Shown: positions 42,422 through 51,641, counted from the first letter of the stretch. The stretch is DNA of 64,000 bases from Burkholderia dolosa (GCF_902499135.1 NZ_CABVPR010000013.1:1-64000); one strand, 5' to 3'. Notes: generated from the sequence alone by a model not told the origin. A program made the numbers and translations.

Positions 42422-43162
42422 ATGTCTCAGCGAATTGCGTACGTAACGGGCGGGATGGGCGGCATCGGCACCAGCATCTGCCAGCGTCTGTCGAAAGACG
42501 GCTTCAAGGTGGTCGCAGGCTGCGGCCCGAACTCGCCGCGCCGCGCGAAATGGCTCGAGGAGCAGAAAGCGCTCGGGTACGACTTCATCGCGTCTGAAGG
42601 CAACGTCGGCGACTGGGACTCGACCAAGGCAGCCTTCGACAAGGTCAAGGCCGAAGTCGGCGAGATCGACGTGCTGGTCAACAACGCGGGCATCACGCGC
42701 GACGTCGTGTTCCGCAAGATGACGCACGAGGACTGGACCGCCGTGATCGACACCAACCTGACGAGCCTGTTCAACGTGACGAAGCAGGTGATCGACGGAA
42801 TGGTGGAGCGCGGCTGGGGCCGAATCATCAACATTTCGTCGGTGAACGGCCAGAAAGGCCAGTTCGGCCAGACCAACTACTCGACCGCGAAGGCCGGCAT
42901 CCACGGCTTCACGATGGCGCTCGCGCAGGAAGTCGCGACGAAGGGCGTGACGGTCAATACCGTGTCGCCGGGCTACATCGGCACGGACATGGTGAAGGCG
43001 ATCCGTCCGGACGTGCTCGAGAAGATCGTCGCGACGATTCCGGTGCGACGTCTCGGCACGCCGGAAGAAATCGGCTCGATCGTCGCATGGCTCGCATCGA
43101 ACGATTCGGGCTTCGCGACGGGTGCCGACTTCTCGCTGAACGGCGGCCTGCACATGGGCTGA
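42422..43162 (+). CDS. phaB: Acetoacetyl-CoA reductase PhaB
   Basis: A 246-residue short-chain dehydrogenase that reduces acetoacetyl-CoA to (R)-3-hydroxybutyryl-CoA with NADPH. The cofactor loop [15 protein letters not shown] is at the N terminus. The catalytic Ser140, Tyr153 and Lys157 are in [20 protein letters not shown]. The start [11 protein letters not shown] at 42422 fits the family; GGAG lies just upstream. It supplies the direct substrate of PhaC. Confidence 0.97.
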   Translation: MSQRIAYVTGGMGGIGTSICQRLSKDGFKVVAGCGPNSPRRAKWLEEQKALGYDFIASEGNVGDWDSTKAAFDKVKAEVGEIDVLVNNAGITRDVVFRKMTHEDWTAVIDTNLTSLFNVTKQVIDGMVERGWGRIINISSVNGQKGQFGQTNYSTAKAGIHGFTMALAQEVATKGVTVNTVSPGYIGTDMVKAIRPDVLEKIVATIPVRRLGTPEEIGSIVAWLASNDSGFATGADFSLNGGLHMG

Positions 43163-43214
43163 ACGCCGGGCTGCGCGGGCCTCGCGGCCCGCACGGCCGG
43201 GCGTGTCCGAAGGC

Positions 43215-43242
43215 CCCCGCCGCCCGGAGCCGGGCGGCGGGG
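43215..43242 (+). terminator. Very GC-rich hairpin between phaB and phaR
   Basis: A perfect 13-bp stem (CCCCGCCGCCCGG at 43215-43227, CCGGGCGGCGGGG at 43230-43242) is followed by only TTCG. It may attenuate or stabilise the phaCAB mRNA ahead of phaR rather than stop transcription fully. Confidence 0.4.
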
Positions 43243-43279
43243 TTCGTCACTTGCGCTACGCTGCACTCAAAGGCGTTAC

Positions 43280-43849
43280 ATGACTACTACAAAGAAGACG
43301 GCCGAACGGCTCATCAAGAAGTACCCGAACCGCCGGCTCTACGATACCGAGACGAGCACGTACATTACGCTGACCGACGTAAAGCAGCTCGTGCTGGAAC
43401 AGGAGGACTTCAAGGTCGTCGATGCGAAATCCAACGAAGACCTGACGCGCAGCATTCTCCTGCAGATCATTCTCGAAGAGGAAAGCGGCGGCGTGCCGAT
43501 GTTCTCGTCGTCGATGCTGTCGCAGATCATCCGTTTCTACGGTCATGCGATGCAGGGGATGATGGGCACGTATCTGGAAAAGAACATCCAGGCGTTCATC
43601 GACATCCAGAACAAGCTCGCGGATCAATCGAAGAACCTGTACGAGAACAATGCGATGAATCCGGAGATCTGGTCGCAGTTCATGAACATGCAGGCGCCGA
43701 TGATGCAAGGGATGATGACGAGCTACATCGAGCAATCGAAGAACATGTTCGTGCAGATGCAGGAGCAGATGCAGAACCAGGCGAAGTCGATGTTCAGCAC
43801 GTTCCCGTTCAAGCAGCCGGGCGCGTCGTCGGAGCCCGAGAAGAAGTAA
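43280..43849 (+). CDS. phaR: Polyhydroxyalkanoate synthesis repressor PhaR
   Basis: A 189-residue PhaR, which binds both DNA and PHB granules and represses phasin and its own gene until polymer is made. The N-terminal PHB/PHA-accumulation regulator domain is unmistakable (LIKKYPNRRLYDTETSTYIT, then DLTRSILLQIILEE). The C-terminal half is Met/Gln-rich and helical. No phasin gene is next to it. The start follows a GC-rich hairpin and lies 117 bases after phaB. Confidence 0.95.
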   Translation: MTTTKKTAERLIKKYPNRRLYDTETSTYITLTDVKQLVLEQEDFKVVDAKSNEDLTRSILLQIILEEESGGVPMFSSSMLSQIIRFYGHAMQGMMGTYLEKNIQAFIDIQNKLADQSKNLYENNAMNPEIWSQFMNMQAPMMQGMMTSYIEQSKNMFVQMQEQMQNQAKSMFSTFPFKQPGASSEPEKK

Positions 43850-44147
43850 CCGTCTTGCGGCGGGCCGGCCGTCGCGGGCTGCGACGCCGGCCGAGCGCCG
43901 CCGCGACGCGCATGCAATGCGATGCGGCCGGCCGTGCGTTCGAGCACGGTGCGTGCGGCCGCGACTTGTCCGAAACCGTCGGCTCAAGATCGTTCATGAT
44001 CATCGGCGTCGAGCGTCGCGACGCTCGACAATGCGGGCGACGCGTCGCCCGAGCGTTCGATATCCGCTCCACGTACGAACGAAGTGCGGCACATATCGCG
44101 CGTGCCGCCCCGCACGCGGCGGGTTCGTGTCAGCCGCGTTTCCCCTT

Positions 44148-44405
44148 TCACGGTTCCGAGCTGATGTCCTGCGGATAATCGTCCGGAGGCGGCAGGTCAA
44201 GGACGAGCTTGACCGCGCTGTAGTTCGCCTTCAGCGAAAACACGCGGCCGATCACGAGAAACGTCTGACGCGCATTCTCGAGCTCGACGAAGTCGCCGGG
44301 CTGCGGCACGTGCGCGCCCTGGTCGTACGAAAAGCTCGTACTGGTTTGCTCGTCGATGACTTCTGCAGCGTGCTCGGTGAACTCGATCGTGATGTGGGTG
44401 GTCAT
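44148..44405 (-). CDS. Small conserved-looking hypothetical protein
   Basis: An 85-residue protein I do not recognise. It is rich in beta-branched residues, has no signal peptide or membrane helix, and ends in a Pro/Asp-rich tail (LPPPDDYPQDISSEP). The central part GDFVELENARQTFLVIGRVF looks like a small beta barrel. Codon bias is normal and no larger frame competes. It is encoded alone on the reverse strand between phaR and rimO. Confidence 0.65.
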   Translation of the reverse strand: MTTHITIEFTEHAAEVIDEQTSTSFSYDQGAHVPQPGDFVELENARQTFLVIGRVFSLKANYSAVKLVLDLPPPDDYPQDISSEP

Positions 44406-44554
44406 GCGGGCCCCGTCGAATGGATGGAAGAGAAGAGTGCAGGCGTCGATTCTCGCATAGCGGCCGCCCGCGTCATCGTGATTCCCGCTCGCGGGATTGC
44501 GTCAGGCGAGCGGCGCCGTCGTCGCGAAAGCGGGGCGGCTGCAGATTTCGTCGC

Positions 44555-44665
44555 CGGACGGCTAAGGTTCGCGGATCCGCTGCCGTTATCGCCTGAGGAC
44601 AGACCTCGTGCCTCGACTGTCTGGCGTTCGTGCCCGCTCGCGTTCTGCGCGAGCGGGCTATTTTC
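44555..44665 (+). ncRNA. Candidate small RNA ending at an orphan terminator
   Basis: The end is defined by a perfect 11-bp stem (GCCCGCTCGCG at 44632-44642, CGCGAGCGGGC at 44648-44658) with loop TTCTG and a T-rich tail (TATTTTCG). The preceding gene is on the other strand, so the terminator serves no annotated transcript. Upstream bases can pair (CAGAC with GTCTG, and GAGG with CCTC). The 5' end is a guess. hfq is present in the genome. Family identity is unknown. Confidence 0.3.
44632..44665 (+). terminator. Orphan intrinsic terminator
   Basis: A perfect 11-bp stem (GCCCGCTCGCG / CGCGAGCGGGC) with a 5-base loop is followed by TATTTTCG. On the reverse strand there is no T run, so it works only forward. 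No forward gene lies between phaR and this site. Confidence 0.6.
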
Positions 44666-44990
44666 GTTTCGGGGCGGGATCGTCGGGCCTTTTCGTTCGC
44701 GCGCAGCGTGTATACGGGGCCGGGCTGAAGCAGTCCGTTTGATCCGGCCGAATGACGGTGTGGGTGTGCCGCGTGAGCGTACATGTCGGCGGACGTGACG
44801 GCAGCCCGGACGGCCGCGGCTTGCCGTGTCCGTGCGCGGGCAACACGGGAAGCGTCGCGCTCCGGTCACGGAGCATATGCGGCGGGCGCTCATCACGCCG
44901 CGTCCGCACGGCGGCGTCAGCCGTTTTTTGCCTCCCCGACCCATAAATGGCTGTAAACTCACGCTTTTGCTGCCACGCCCCCCATTCCCG

Positions 44991-46352
44991 ATGTCCCAAT
45001 CCCCGAAAGTAGGGTTCGTTTCGCTCGGTTGCCCGAAAGCGCTCGTCGACTCCGAACAGATCATCACCCAGCTGCGCGCCGAAGGTTATGAAATTTCCGG
45101 CACCTACGACGGCGCCGACCTCGTCGTCGTCAACACCTGCGGCTTCATCGACGAGGCCGTACAGGAGAGCCTCGATGCGATCGGCGAAGCGCTGACCGAA
45201 AACGGCAAGGTGATCGTCACCGGCTGTCTCGGCGCGAAGAAGAGTGCGAGCGGCTCGGGCCTGATCGAGGAAGTGCATCCGAAGGTGCTCGCGGTTACCG
45301 GCCCGCATGCGGTCGGCGAAGTGATGCAGGCGGTGCACTCGCATCTGCCGAAGCCGCACGATCCGTTCGTCGACCTCGTGCCGGCCGCCGGCATCAAGCT
45401 CACGCCGCGCCACTACGCGTACCTGAAAATCTCCGAAGGCTGCAACCACCGCTGCACGTTCTGCATCATCCCGTCGATGCGCGGCGATCTCGTGTCGCGT
45501 CCGGTCGCCGAAGTGATGCTCGAAGCCGAGAACCTGTTCAAGTCGGGCGTGAAGGAACTGCTCGTGATCTCGCAGGACACGAGCGCGTACGGCGTCGACG
45601 TGAAGTACCGCACGGGTTTCTGGAACGGCAAGCCGATCAAGACGCGCATGACGGACCTGGTCGCCGCGCTCGGCGAGCTGGCCGCGCAGTACGGCGCGTG
45701 GGTGCGCCTGCACTACGTGTATCCGTATCCGAGCGTGGACGAAGTCATCCCGCTGATGGCGGAAGGCCCGTTCAAGGGCCACGTACTGCCGTATCTCGAC
45801 GTGCCGTTCCAGCACGCGCATCCCGAAGTGCTGAAGCGGATGAAGCGTCCGGCGAACGCCGAGAAGGTGCTCGAGCGCGTGCAGAAGTGGCGCGAGATCT
45901 GTCCGGACCTGACGATCCGCAGCACGTTCATCGCCGGCTTCCCGGGCGAAACGGAAGCGCAGTTCGACACGCTGCTCGACTTCATCCGCGAAGCGGAACT
46001 CGATCGCGTCGGCTGCTTCGCGTACTCGCCGGTCGAAGGCGCAACCGCGAACGAGCTGGACGGCGCGCTGCCGGACGAGGTTCGCGAAGCGCGACGCGCA
46101 CGCTTCATGGAAGTAGCCGAGGAAGTGTCGGCGAAGCGCATCCAGCGCAAGGTCGGCAAGACGCTGAAGGTGCTGATCGACGAGGTCGGCGACGAAGGCG
46201 GCATCGGGCGCACGGCGGCGGACGCGCCGGAAATCGACGGCGTCGTCTACGTCGAGCCGGCGGCCAAGGCGTCGAAGCGCTACAAGGTCGGCGATTTCGT
46301 GTCGGTGAAGATCACCGGCGCCGACGGCCACGATCTGTGGGGCGAGGTCTAA
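44991..46352 (+). CDS. rimO: Ribosomal protein S12 methylthiotransferase RimO
   Basis: A 453-residue radical-SAM methylthiotransferase that adds a methylthio group to an aspartate of ribosomal protein S12. The N-terminal domain has cysteines in [23 protein letters not shown] and VTGCLGAKK. The radical-SAM CxxxCxxC is in [18 protein letters not shown]-terminal TRAM domain follows. The start at 44991 ([15 protein letters not shown]) is the family start. The ATG of the next gene is 3 bases after the stop, so the two are coupled. Confidence 0.96.
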   Translation: MSQSPKVGFVSLGCPKALVDSEQIITQLRAEGYEISGTYDGADLVVVNTCGFIDEAVQESLDAIGEALTENGKVIVTGCLGAKKSASGSGLIEEVHPKVLAVTGPHAVGEVMQAVHSHLPKPHDPFVDLVPAAGIKLTPRHYAYLKISEGCNHRCTFCIIPSMRGDLVSRPVAEVMLEAENLFKSGVKELLVISQDTSAYGVDVKYRTGFWNGKPIKTRMTDLVAALGELAAQYGAWVRLHYVYPYPSVDEVIPLMAEGPFKGHVLPYLDVPFQHAHPEVLKRMKRPANAEKVLERVQKWREICPDLTIRSTFIAGFPGETEAQFDTLLDFIREAELDRVGCFAYSPVEGATANELDGALPDEVREARRARFMEVAEEVSAKRIQRKVGKTLKVLIDEVGDEGGIGRTAADAPEIDGVVYVEPAAKASKRYKVGDFVSVKITGADGHDLWGEV

Positions 46353-46355
46353 GCG

Positions 46356-47282
46356 ATGCGTGCAGCCTTTCCGGACATCCTCGCGCTCGGCGAGGCGATG
46401 ATCGAGTTCAATCAGTCGCAGCCGGGCCGTCCGGAATTCCTGCAGGGCTTCGGCGGCGACACGTCGAACTTCTGCATCGCCGCTGCGCGTCAGGGCGCGG
46501 CGACCGGCTTCGTGTCGGCGATCGGCGACGATCCGTTCGGCCGGCTGCTGATCGACATGTGGACCGCCGAACGCGTCGACACGACCTACGTGCGGATCGA
46601 CCGCTGCGCGCCGACCGGCGTGTATTTCGTCACGCACGGTCCGCAGGGTCATCAGTTCGACTATCTGCGCGCCGGTTCCGCGGCGAGCCGCTATTCGACG
46701 GCCGACCTGCCGCTCGACGCGCTGGCCGCTGCGAAGGCCGTGCATCTATCGGGCATCAGCGTCGCGATCAGCACGGCTGCATGCGATGCCGCGTTCGCGG
46801 CGATCGATCACGCGCGCCGCCACGGCGCGAAGGTCACGTTCGATACGAACCTGCGGCTCAAGCTGTGGCCGCTGCCGCGCGCGCGAGCCGTGATGCGCGA
46901 AGCGCTGCGCCAGACCGACATCTGCCTGCCGAGCTGGGACGACGTGACGGCGCTCACCGGCGCGAACGATCGCGATGCGATCGTCGACGCGATGCTCGAA
47001 CACGGGCCGCAGATCGTCGCACTGAAGCTCGGCAAGGAAGGCGCGTACGTCGCGACGCCGAACGAGCGGCGCGTCGTGCCGGGCTTCGCGGTCGAGGCCG
47101 TCGACGCGACGGGTGCCGGCGACTGTTTCGGCGGCGCGTTCGTCGCGCGGATCGTCGCCGGAGACGATCCGTTCACGGCCGCGCGTTATGCGAACGCGGC
47201 CGCCGCATTGTCGACGACCGGCTACGGTGCGGTCGCGCCGATTCCGCACCGCGATGCGGTCGAGCGGTTGTTGCGCGGCTGA
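46356..47282 (+). CDS. PfkB-family sugar kinase, KdgK-like
   Basis: A 308-residue ribokinase-family kinase. The N-terminal ILALGEAMIEFNQS and GGDTSNFCIAAARQGA, and the C-terminal PfkB signature VDATGAGDCFGGAFVARI with catalytic Asp256, are clear. The overall pattern resembles 2-keto-3-deoxygluconate kinase (KdgK), which phosphorylates KDG to KDPG, but substrate specificity in this family is hard to read. It is 3 bases after rimO, so it shares that transcript although the functions appear unrelated. Confidence 0.82.
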   Translation: MRAAFPDILALGEAMIEFNQSQPGRPEFLQGFGGDTSNFCIAAARQGAATGFVSAIGDDPFGRLLIDMWTAERVDTTYVRIDRCAPTGVYFVTHGPQGHQFDYLRAGSAASRYSTADLPLDALAAAKAVHLSGISVAISTAACDAAFAAIDHARRHGAKVTFDTNLRLKLWPLPRARAVMREALRQTDICLPSWDDVTALTGANDRDAIVDAMLEHGPQIVALKLGKEGAYVATPNERRVVPGFAVEAVDATGAGDCFGGAFVARIVAGDDPFTAARYANAAAALSTTGYGAVAPIPHRDAVERLLRG

Positions 47283-47687
47283 CGCGGACGCGTGCGAATC
47301 GTGTCGCCGCGTGTCGCTGCACACTCGACGGCGTCGGTCCGGCGTACGTTGTAGCTGCGGCGCATCGGTTACGACGCGCGACGCGCAAGCGAGCAGGGCC
47401 GACGAGTCGCTGTCGGCGTGAAGAAGCGTTCATTGGCCGCGCACCGGGCGCGGCATCGCAGGAACCCGGCGCGGCCCGACAACGCGAACCCGCACGGCGG
47501 CGACGTTTCGGTCGACCGACCGGTCGACGCGACATGAGCGGCGCGCCGATCGCGGTCGACGCGTCGCCCGCACCGCAGCGCGTCGGCCGCGCGTTATGCA
47601 CGCGTCATGCGCGCGTGACGATATGCATCCGCGGCGGTCGACGCATCGTTCGCCGCGATTGTCGGAACGGATCTGAAGCAAGGAGCA
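47283..47687. other. Intergenic region after the sugar kinase
   Basis: A 405-base gap with no convincing gene. The open frames here lack any recognisable content or ribosome site. It contains an imperfectly spaced palindrome GTCGACCG-AC-CGGTCGAC at 47511-47528, which could be a regulator site or chance in GC-rich DNA. Confidence 0.5.
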
Positions 47688-48236
47688 ATGCACGTGGGTC
47701 GATATTCGGAATGGCAGCGCGCGCTGGTCGTCGGATGCGCGCTGACGGCGGGCATCGCGATGCCGCGCGCGGTCGTCGCGCAGCCGGCGGCAGGTGTGCA
47801 GCAGGAAGACGAACCGGCGCCCGCGCGGCCGCTGCGCCCGAATCCGGAATTCGCGCAGCTGCCGCGTTACGAAGGCACGCTCGGCGATCGGCCGATCGTC
47901 GTGCATCTCGGTCCAAAAACCGACGAAGAAGGCGTGCACGGCGAATACCAGTTCGCGGATACCGGCGAAGTGGTGCTGCTCGCCGGCGATCGCGACGGCG
48001 ACACGCTCGAGATCGAGGAATCGAACGACGGGACCAACATCACCGGCGTGTGGATCGGCCGCTTCGACGCAACGGGCGACCTGAAGGCGGACCGGATGAA
48101 CGCGGACGAGTCGGATCCGCAGCCCGTCGTGCTGCGCGTCGCGCCGGGCACGCGCGCGGCGCTGCAGGTGCGCGACGGCCGCGTGCAGGAGATCGAGACG
48201 GTCGGCGGCATCGTGAATCTGCGTACCGAAAATTGA
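47688..48236 (+). CDS. Secreted protein of unknown function
   Basis: A 182-residue protein I do not recognise. A signal peptide (about residues 1-31, ending AVVAQ) precedes a Pro-rich stretch and a beta-rich domain of about 130 residues with repeated short strands (YEGTLGDRPIVVHLGPKTD, TLEIEESNDGTNITGVWIG). AAGGAG lies 6 bases before the ATG. It appears to be periplasmic or outer-membrane associated. No lipobox is present. The gene is alone between the sugar kinase and metC. Confidence 0.75.
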   Translation: MHVGRYSEWQRALVVGCALTAGIAMPRAVVAQPAAGVQQEDEPAPARPLRPNPEFAQLPRYEGTLGDRPIVVHLGPKTDEEGVHGEYQFADTGEVVLLAGDRDGDTLEIEESNDGTNITGVWIGRFDATGDLKADRMNADESDPQPVVLRVAPGTRAALQVRDGRVQEIETVGGIVNLRTEN

Positions 48237-48339
48237 GCGCGTGCTGGCTCGGTGTGCGCGGCGCGCATTGTACCGGGCCACACGCGCCGAATTTGGCTAA
48301 TCTACCGACATATTCCGCAACCGTACGGCCTTTCCTGTC

Positions 48340-49521
48340 ATGACTGCATCCCGTTCCAAGCGCGCACTGCAAACCCGCATTGTTCAACCCGACGACGCGA
48401 TTCCGGAAGGCTTTCGCTCGTTCGTGCCGCCGGTCGCGCGCGCGTCGACGGTCGTGTTCCCCGATCTCGCGACGATGCGCCGGCTCGACTGGCGCAACGA
48501 CAACCAGTGGCGCTACGGGCTGCACGCGACGCCGACGTCGCTCGCGCTCGCGCAGCGGCTCGCCGACATCGAGGGCGGCACGCACGCGCTGCTGCAGCCG
48601 TCGGGCCTCGCGGCGATCATGAACGTGTACTTCGGCGTCGTGAAAGCGGGCGACGACGTGCTGATTCCGCACAACGTCTACGGACCGAACGCCGATTTCG
48701 GCAACTGGCTCGCGAAGGATTTCGGCATCACCGCGCGTTTCTACGATCCGCTCGTCGGCGCGGACATCGACGCGCTGATCCAGCCGAATACGCGATTGAT
48801 CTGGCTCGAGGCGCCCGGCTCGGTCACGATGGAAGTGCCCGACGTGCGTGCGATCACGGCGGCCGCGCGTGCGCGCGGGATCGTCACGGCGATCGACAAT
48901 ACGTATTCGGCCGGGCTCGCGTTCAAGCCGTTCGAGCATGGCGTCGACATCTCGGTACAGGCGCTGACCAAATACCAGTCCGGCGGCAGCGATCTGCTGA
49001 TGGGCGCGACGATCACCGCGAACGCCGATCTGCATGCGCAACTGAAGCTCGCGCGGATGCGTTGCGGGATCGGCGTGTCGGTCGACGATTGCTCGCTCGT
49101 GCTGCGCAGCCTGCCGACCATGCAGGTGCGCTTCGACGCGCACAGCAAGAGCGCACTCGCACTCGCGCAATGGTTGAAGACGCGGCCCGAAATCGCGGCG
49201 GTGCTGCATCCGCAGCTGCCCGATTGTCCGGGGCACGCGTCGTTCGTCCGCGACTTCACCGGCGCGGGCGGGCTGTTCTCGGTGGTGTTCGACGCGCGCT
49301 ACAGCGCGGAGCAGGTCGACCGCTTCGTCGAGGCGCTCGAACTGTTCGCGATCGGCTGGAGCTGGGGCGGCGCATGCAGTCTCGCGATGCCTTACGACGT
49401 TGCGTCGATGCGTCCGAACTGGCCGCATCGCGGCACGCTGGTGCGCTTCTACGTCGGTCTCGAGGACGAAGCCGACCTGCGCGCGGACATCGAACGCGCG
49501 ATGCAGGCGGCGCTCGGCTGA
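48340..49521 (+). CDS. metC: Cystathionine beta-lyase
   Basis: A 393-residue PLP enzyme of the Cys/Met metabolism family, which splits cystathionine to homocysteine, pyruvate and ammonia. The PLP lysine is K211 in VQALTKYQSGGSDLLMG. Other family motifs are YGLHATPTSLALAQRLADIE and WLEAPGSVTMEVPDV. The sequence resembles MetC more than MetB or MetZ, because of the gap pattern around the active site and the length. It has its own terminator with serB. Confidence 0.88.
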   Translation: MTASRSKRALQTRIVQPDDAIPEGFRSFVPPVARASTVVFPDLATMRRLDWRNDNQWRYGLHATPTSLALAQRLADIEGGTHALLQPSGLAAIMNVYFGVVKAGDDVLIPHNVYGPNADFGNWLAKDFGITARFYDPLVGADIDALIQPNTRLIWLEAPGSVTMEVPDVRAITAAARARGIVTAIDNTYSAGLAFKPFEHGVDISVQALTKYQSGGSDLLMGATITANADLHAQLKLARMRCGIGVSVDDCSLVLRSLPTMQVRFDAHSKSALALAQWLKTRPEIAAVLHPQLPDCPGHASFVRDFTGAGGLFSVVFDARYSAEQVDRFVEALELFAIGWSWGGACSLAMPYDVASMRPNWPHRGTLVRFYVGLEDEADLRADIERAMQAALG

Positions 49522-49553
49522 TCGCTCAGGCGGAACGCATTCCCGAAAAAACG

Positions 49554-49587
49554 AAACGCCGGCGCGATGCGGATCGCGCCGGCGTTT
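49554..49587. terminator. Bidirectional terminator between metC and serB
   Basis: A perfect 15-bp stem (AAACGCCGGCGCGAT at 49554-49568, ATCGCGCCGGCGTTT at 49573-49587) with loop GCGG has T runs on both sides (A run on the left, TTTTTT on the right). It is one of the strongest in the window. Confidence 0.92.
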
Positions 49588-49620
49588 TTTCGTGCGCGGC
49601 TCGTGCGTTCGTCCTGCGCG

Positions 49621-50466
49621 TCAGAACAGCCGCAGCAGCCCGTCGAGGCCGACGTGGTCGAACGCGACCGTCGCGCCGTCGCGCACGACGGGCTTCGCGT
49701 GATAGGCGACCGACAATCCGGCTTGCGCCATCATCTTCAGATCGTTCGAGCCGTCGCCCATCGCGATCGCGCGGTTCGGCGCGATGCCGAGCGATGCGCA
49801 CGTGTCGCGCAGCAGCCGCGCCTTCACGTCGCCGTTGACGATTTCGCCGAGTACGCGGCCGGTCAGCTTGCCGTCGACGATTTCAAGCGTATTGGCATGC
49901 GCGTAGTCGAGCCCGAGGCGCGCCTTCAGCCGCTCGGCGAAGAACGTGAAGCCGCCCGACACGAGCAGCGTTTTCAGCCCGGCAGCTTTCACGGCGGCGA
50001 GCATCGTCTCCGCGCCCGGCGACAGCTGCAGCCGCTCGTCGTACACGCGCTCGAGCGCCTGCGCATCGAGGCCGGCGAGCAGCGCGACGCGGCGCGTGAG
50101 GCTCTCGTTGAAGTCGCGGATTTCGCCGCGCATCGCGGCTTCGGTGATCTCGGCGACCTGCGTCTTCAGCCCGCAGAAGTCCGCGATTTCGTCGATGCAC
50201 TCGATCGTGATCAGTGTCGAATCCATGTCCATGACGACGAGTCCGAAGTCGCCGAGCGTGAGGCCGGCGTCGACGAACCCGAAATCGAGCGCATGCGTGC
50301 CGCAGTAGGCGTCGATGTCGGCGCGCTGTGCCGGGTTCGCGTTCTCGATGCGCAGCGCGTGCGCGTCGGTCTGCACGATACGGGTGCCGCGCGACAGCGC
50401 GAGCAGCGGTTTGTGATGCGCGTCCGACAGCGGCGCGAGGCTCTGGATGACGAGGTTCTGGGTCAT
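49621..50466 (-). CDS. serB: Phosphoserine phosphatase
   Basis: A 281-residue HAD-family enzyme that makes serine from O-phosphoserine, the last step of the pathway. The nucleophile motif is VMDMDSTLI (D80, D82). Motif II is in LLVSGGFTFFAERL and motif III/IV in AMGDGSNDLKMMAQAG. The N-terminal 75 residues form an ACT-like regulatory domain. The start at 50466 gives the family length. The reverse frame continues upstream, but without conserved sequence. Confidence 0.94.
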   Translation of the reverse strand: MTQNLVIQSLAPLSDAHHKPLLALSRGTRIVQTDAHALRIENANPAQRADIDAYCGTHALDFGFVDAGLTLGDFGLVVMDMDSTLITIECIDEIADFCGLKTQVAEITEAAMRGEIRDFNESLTRRVALLAGLDAQALERVYDERLQLSPGAETMLAAVKAAGLKTLLVSGGFTFFAERLKARLGLDYAHANTLEIVDGKLTGRVLGEIVNGDVKARLLRDTCASLGIAPNRAIAMGDGSNDLKMMAQAGLSVAYHAKPVVRDGATVAFDHVGLDGLLRLF

Positions 50467-50654
50467 GACGGGATGGCTGGAAGCGAATGAAACGCATGGG
50501 CGGCGGCATGCGGCCGCCTGCGCGCGCGGGCCCGGTGCGGCGTCGGGCCCGCGCGTCGCGAACGCGCCATTGTAGCCGGTCGGCCGCGTGCGGCGGGCAG
50601 CGGCGGTACGAAACGGCAAGCCGACTCGGCGCTCGCCGTTGCCGGCGACGCGCG

Positions 50655-51590
50655 CTAGCGGCCGTCCGTGCGATCCCAATACGGCGGATCGCCGAAGTGT
50701 TCGGCCAGAAACGAGATGAACGCGAGCGTCTTCAGCGGCACGTGCGCGCGGCTCGGATAGACGGCCCAGATCGCGACGTCGTCCGCGAGCGGATAGTCGG
50801 CGAGCACCGGGACGAGCTCGCCGGTCGCGAGCAGCGGACCGACGTCCCACGTCGACTTGATCGCGATGCCGAAGCCGTCGACGAGCGCTTCGCGGATCGC
50901 CTCGCCGTTGCTCGCGACGAGCCGGCCGCCGACGCGTATCGTCAGCGGCCCTTGCGGCGTCACGAACGACCAGTCGCGCTGATCGCCGAGGATCACGCAT
51001 TCGTGCTGCGCGAGATCGGCCGGATGGCGCGGCGCGCCGTGTTTCGCGAGATACGCGGGCGAGCAGCAGACGACGCGGCGGTTGGCCGCGAGCTTGCGCG
51101 CGACGAGCGTCGAGTCCTTCAGCGCGCCGAGGCGGATCGCGACGTCGTAGCCTTCGTCGACGAGATCGACGATCTCGTCGGACAGCCGCAGATCGAGCGA
51201 CACGGACGGATACCGGCGCAGGAACGCGGGAATCACGGGCGCGACGTGCTGGCGGCCGAACGACGACGACATCGACACCTTCAGCTTGCCGTACGGCTCC
51301 GTGCGTCCATGACCGACCGATGCGCGCGCGGCGTCCGCGGCGGACAGCAGCGCTTCGGCGCGCGCGATGAACACTTCGCCGTCCTGCGTGAGGCTGATGC
51401 GGCGGGTGGTGCGGTGCAGCAGCCGCGCACCGAGCTGGCGCTCGAGCTGCGCGATGCGCGCGCTCGCGACCGCGGCCGATACGCCGAATTCGCGCCCGGC
51501 CGCGCTGACGTTCGCGAGCAGCGCCGCGCGGACGAACAGCGCGACGTCGAGCAAATCGAGCGGCTTGTCGGGAGCCGGATCGGAGCGCAT
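50655..51590 (-). CDS. LysR-family transcriptional regulator
   Basis: A 311-residue LysR-type regulator. The N-terminal winged helix-turn-helix covers about residues 12-71 (FGVSAAVASARIAQLERQLG). The rest is the substrate-binding domain. It is divergent from a quinone-oxidoreductase-like gene, the usual arrangement for a LysR and its target. A perfect inverted repeat lies 11 bases upstream of its start codon, overlapping its ribosome site, and could be an autoregulatory operator. The effector is unknown. Confidence 0.88.
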   Translation of the reverse strand: MRSDPAPDKPLDLLDVALFVRAALLANVSAAGREFGVSAAVASARIAQLERQLGARLLHRTTRRISLTQDGEVFIARAEALLSAADAARASVGHGRTEPYGKLKVSMSSSFGRQHVAPVIPAFLRRYPSVSLDLRLSDEIVDLVDEGYDVAIRLGALKDSTLVARKLAANRRVVCCSPAYLAKHGAPRHPADLAQHECVILGDQRDWSFVTPQGPLTIRVGGRLVASNGEAIREALVDGFGIAIKSTWDVGPLLATGELVPVLADYPLADDVAIWAVYPSRAHVPLKTLAFISFLAEHFGDPPYWDRTDGR

Positions 51591-51600
51591 TGTTTGGGAA

Positions 51601-51641
51601 TTCCTGAAAATGTTTCAGGAAATATAGCGGTTTTCTGAAAA
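51601..51641. promoter_or_regulatory. Inverted repeat and extra half-site between the LysR gene and its divergent neighbour
   Basis: TTCCTGAAA at 51601-51609 and TTTCAGGAA at 51613-51621 are perfect 9-base arms separated by ATG. A further CTGAAA half-site stands at 51635-51640, 31 bases from the first, about three helical turns. The position, between the divergent genes, fits a LysR operator. Confidence 0.6.

Larger units (their letters stand above)
44406..44990. other. Intergenic region between the small hypothetical and rimO
   Basis: A 585-base gap without a convincing protein gene. It contains a forward-strand intrinsic terminator at 44632-44665 with no gene in front of it, a short palindrome TCCCGC-TC-GCGGGA near 44483-44496, and a moderately AT-rich patch (CATAAATGG, GTAAACTC) at 44942-44960 that may hold the rimO promoter. 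Confidence 0.55.

Noticed and set aside
43850-44147. GC-rich repeats after phaR considered as a terminator
   Set aside because: Several hairpins can be drawn, but none is followed by a T run, and imperfect pairing is expected at this GC level.
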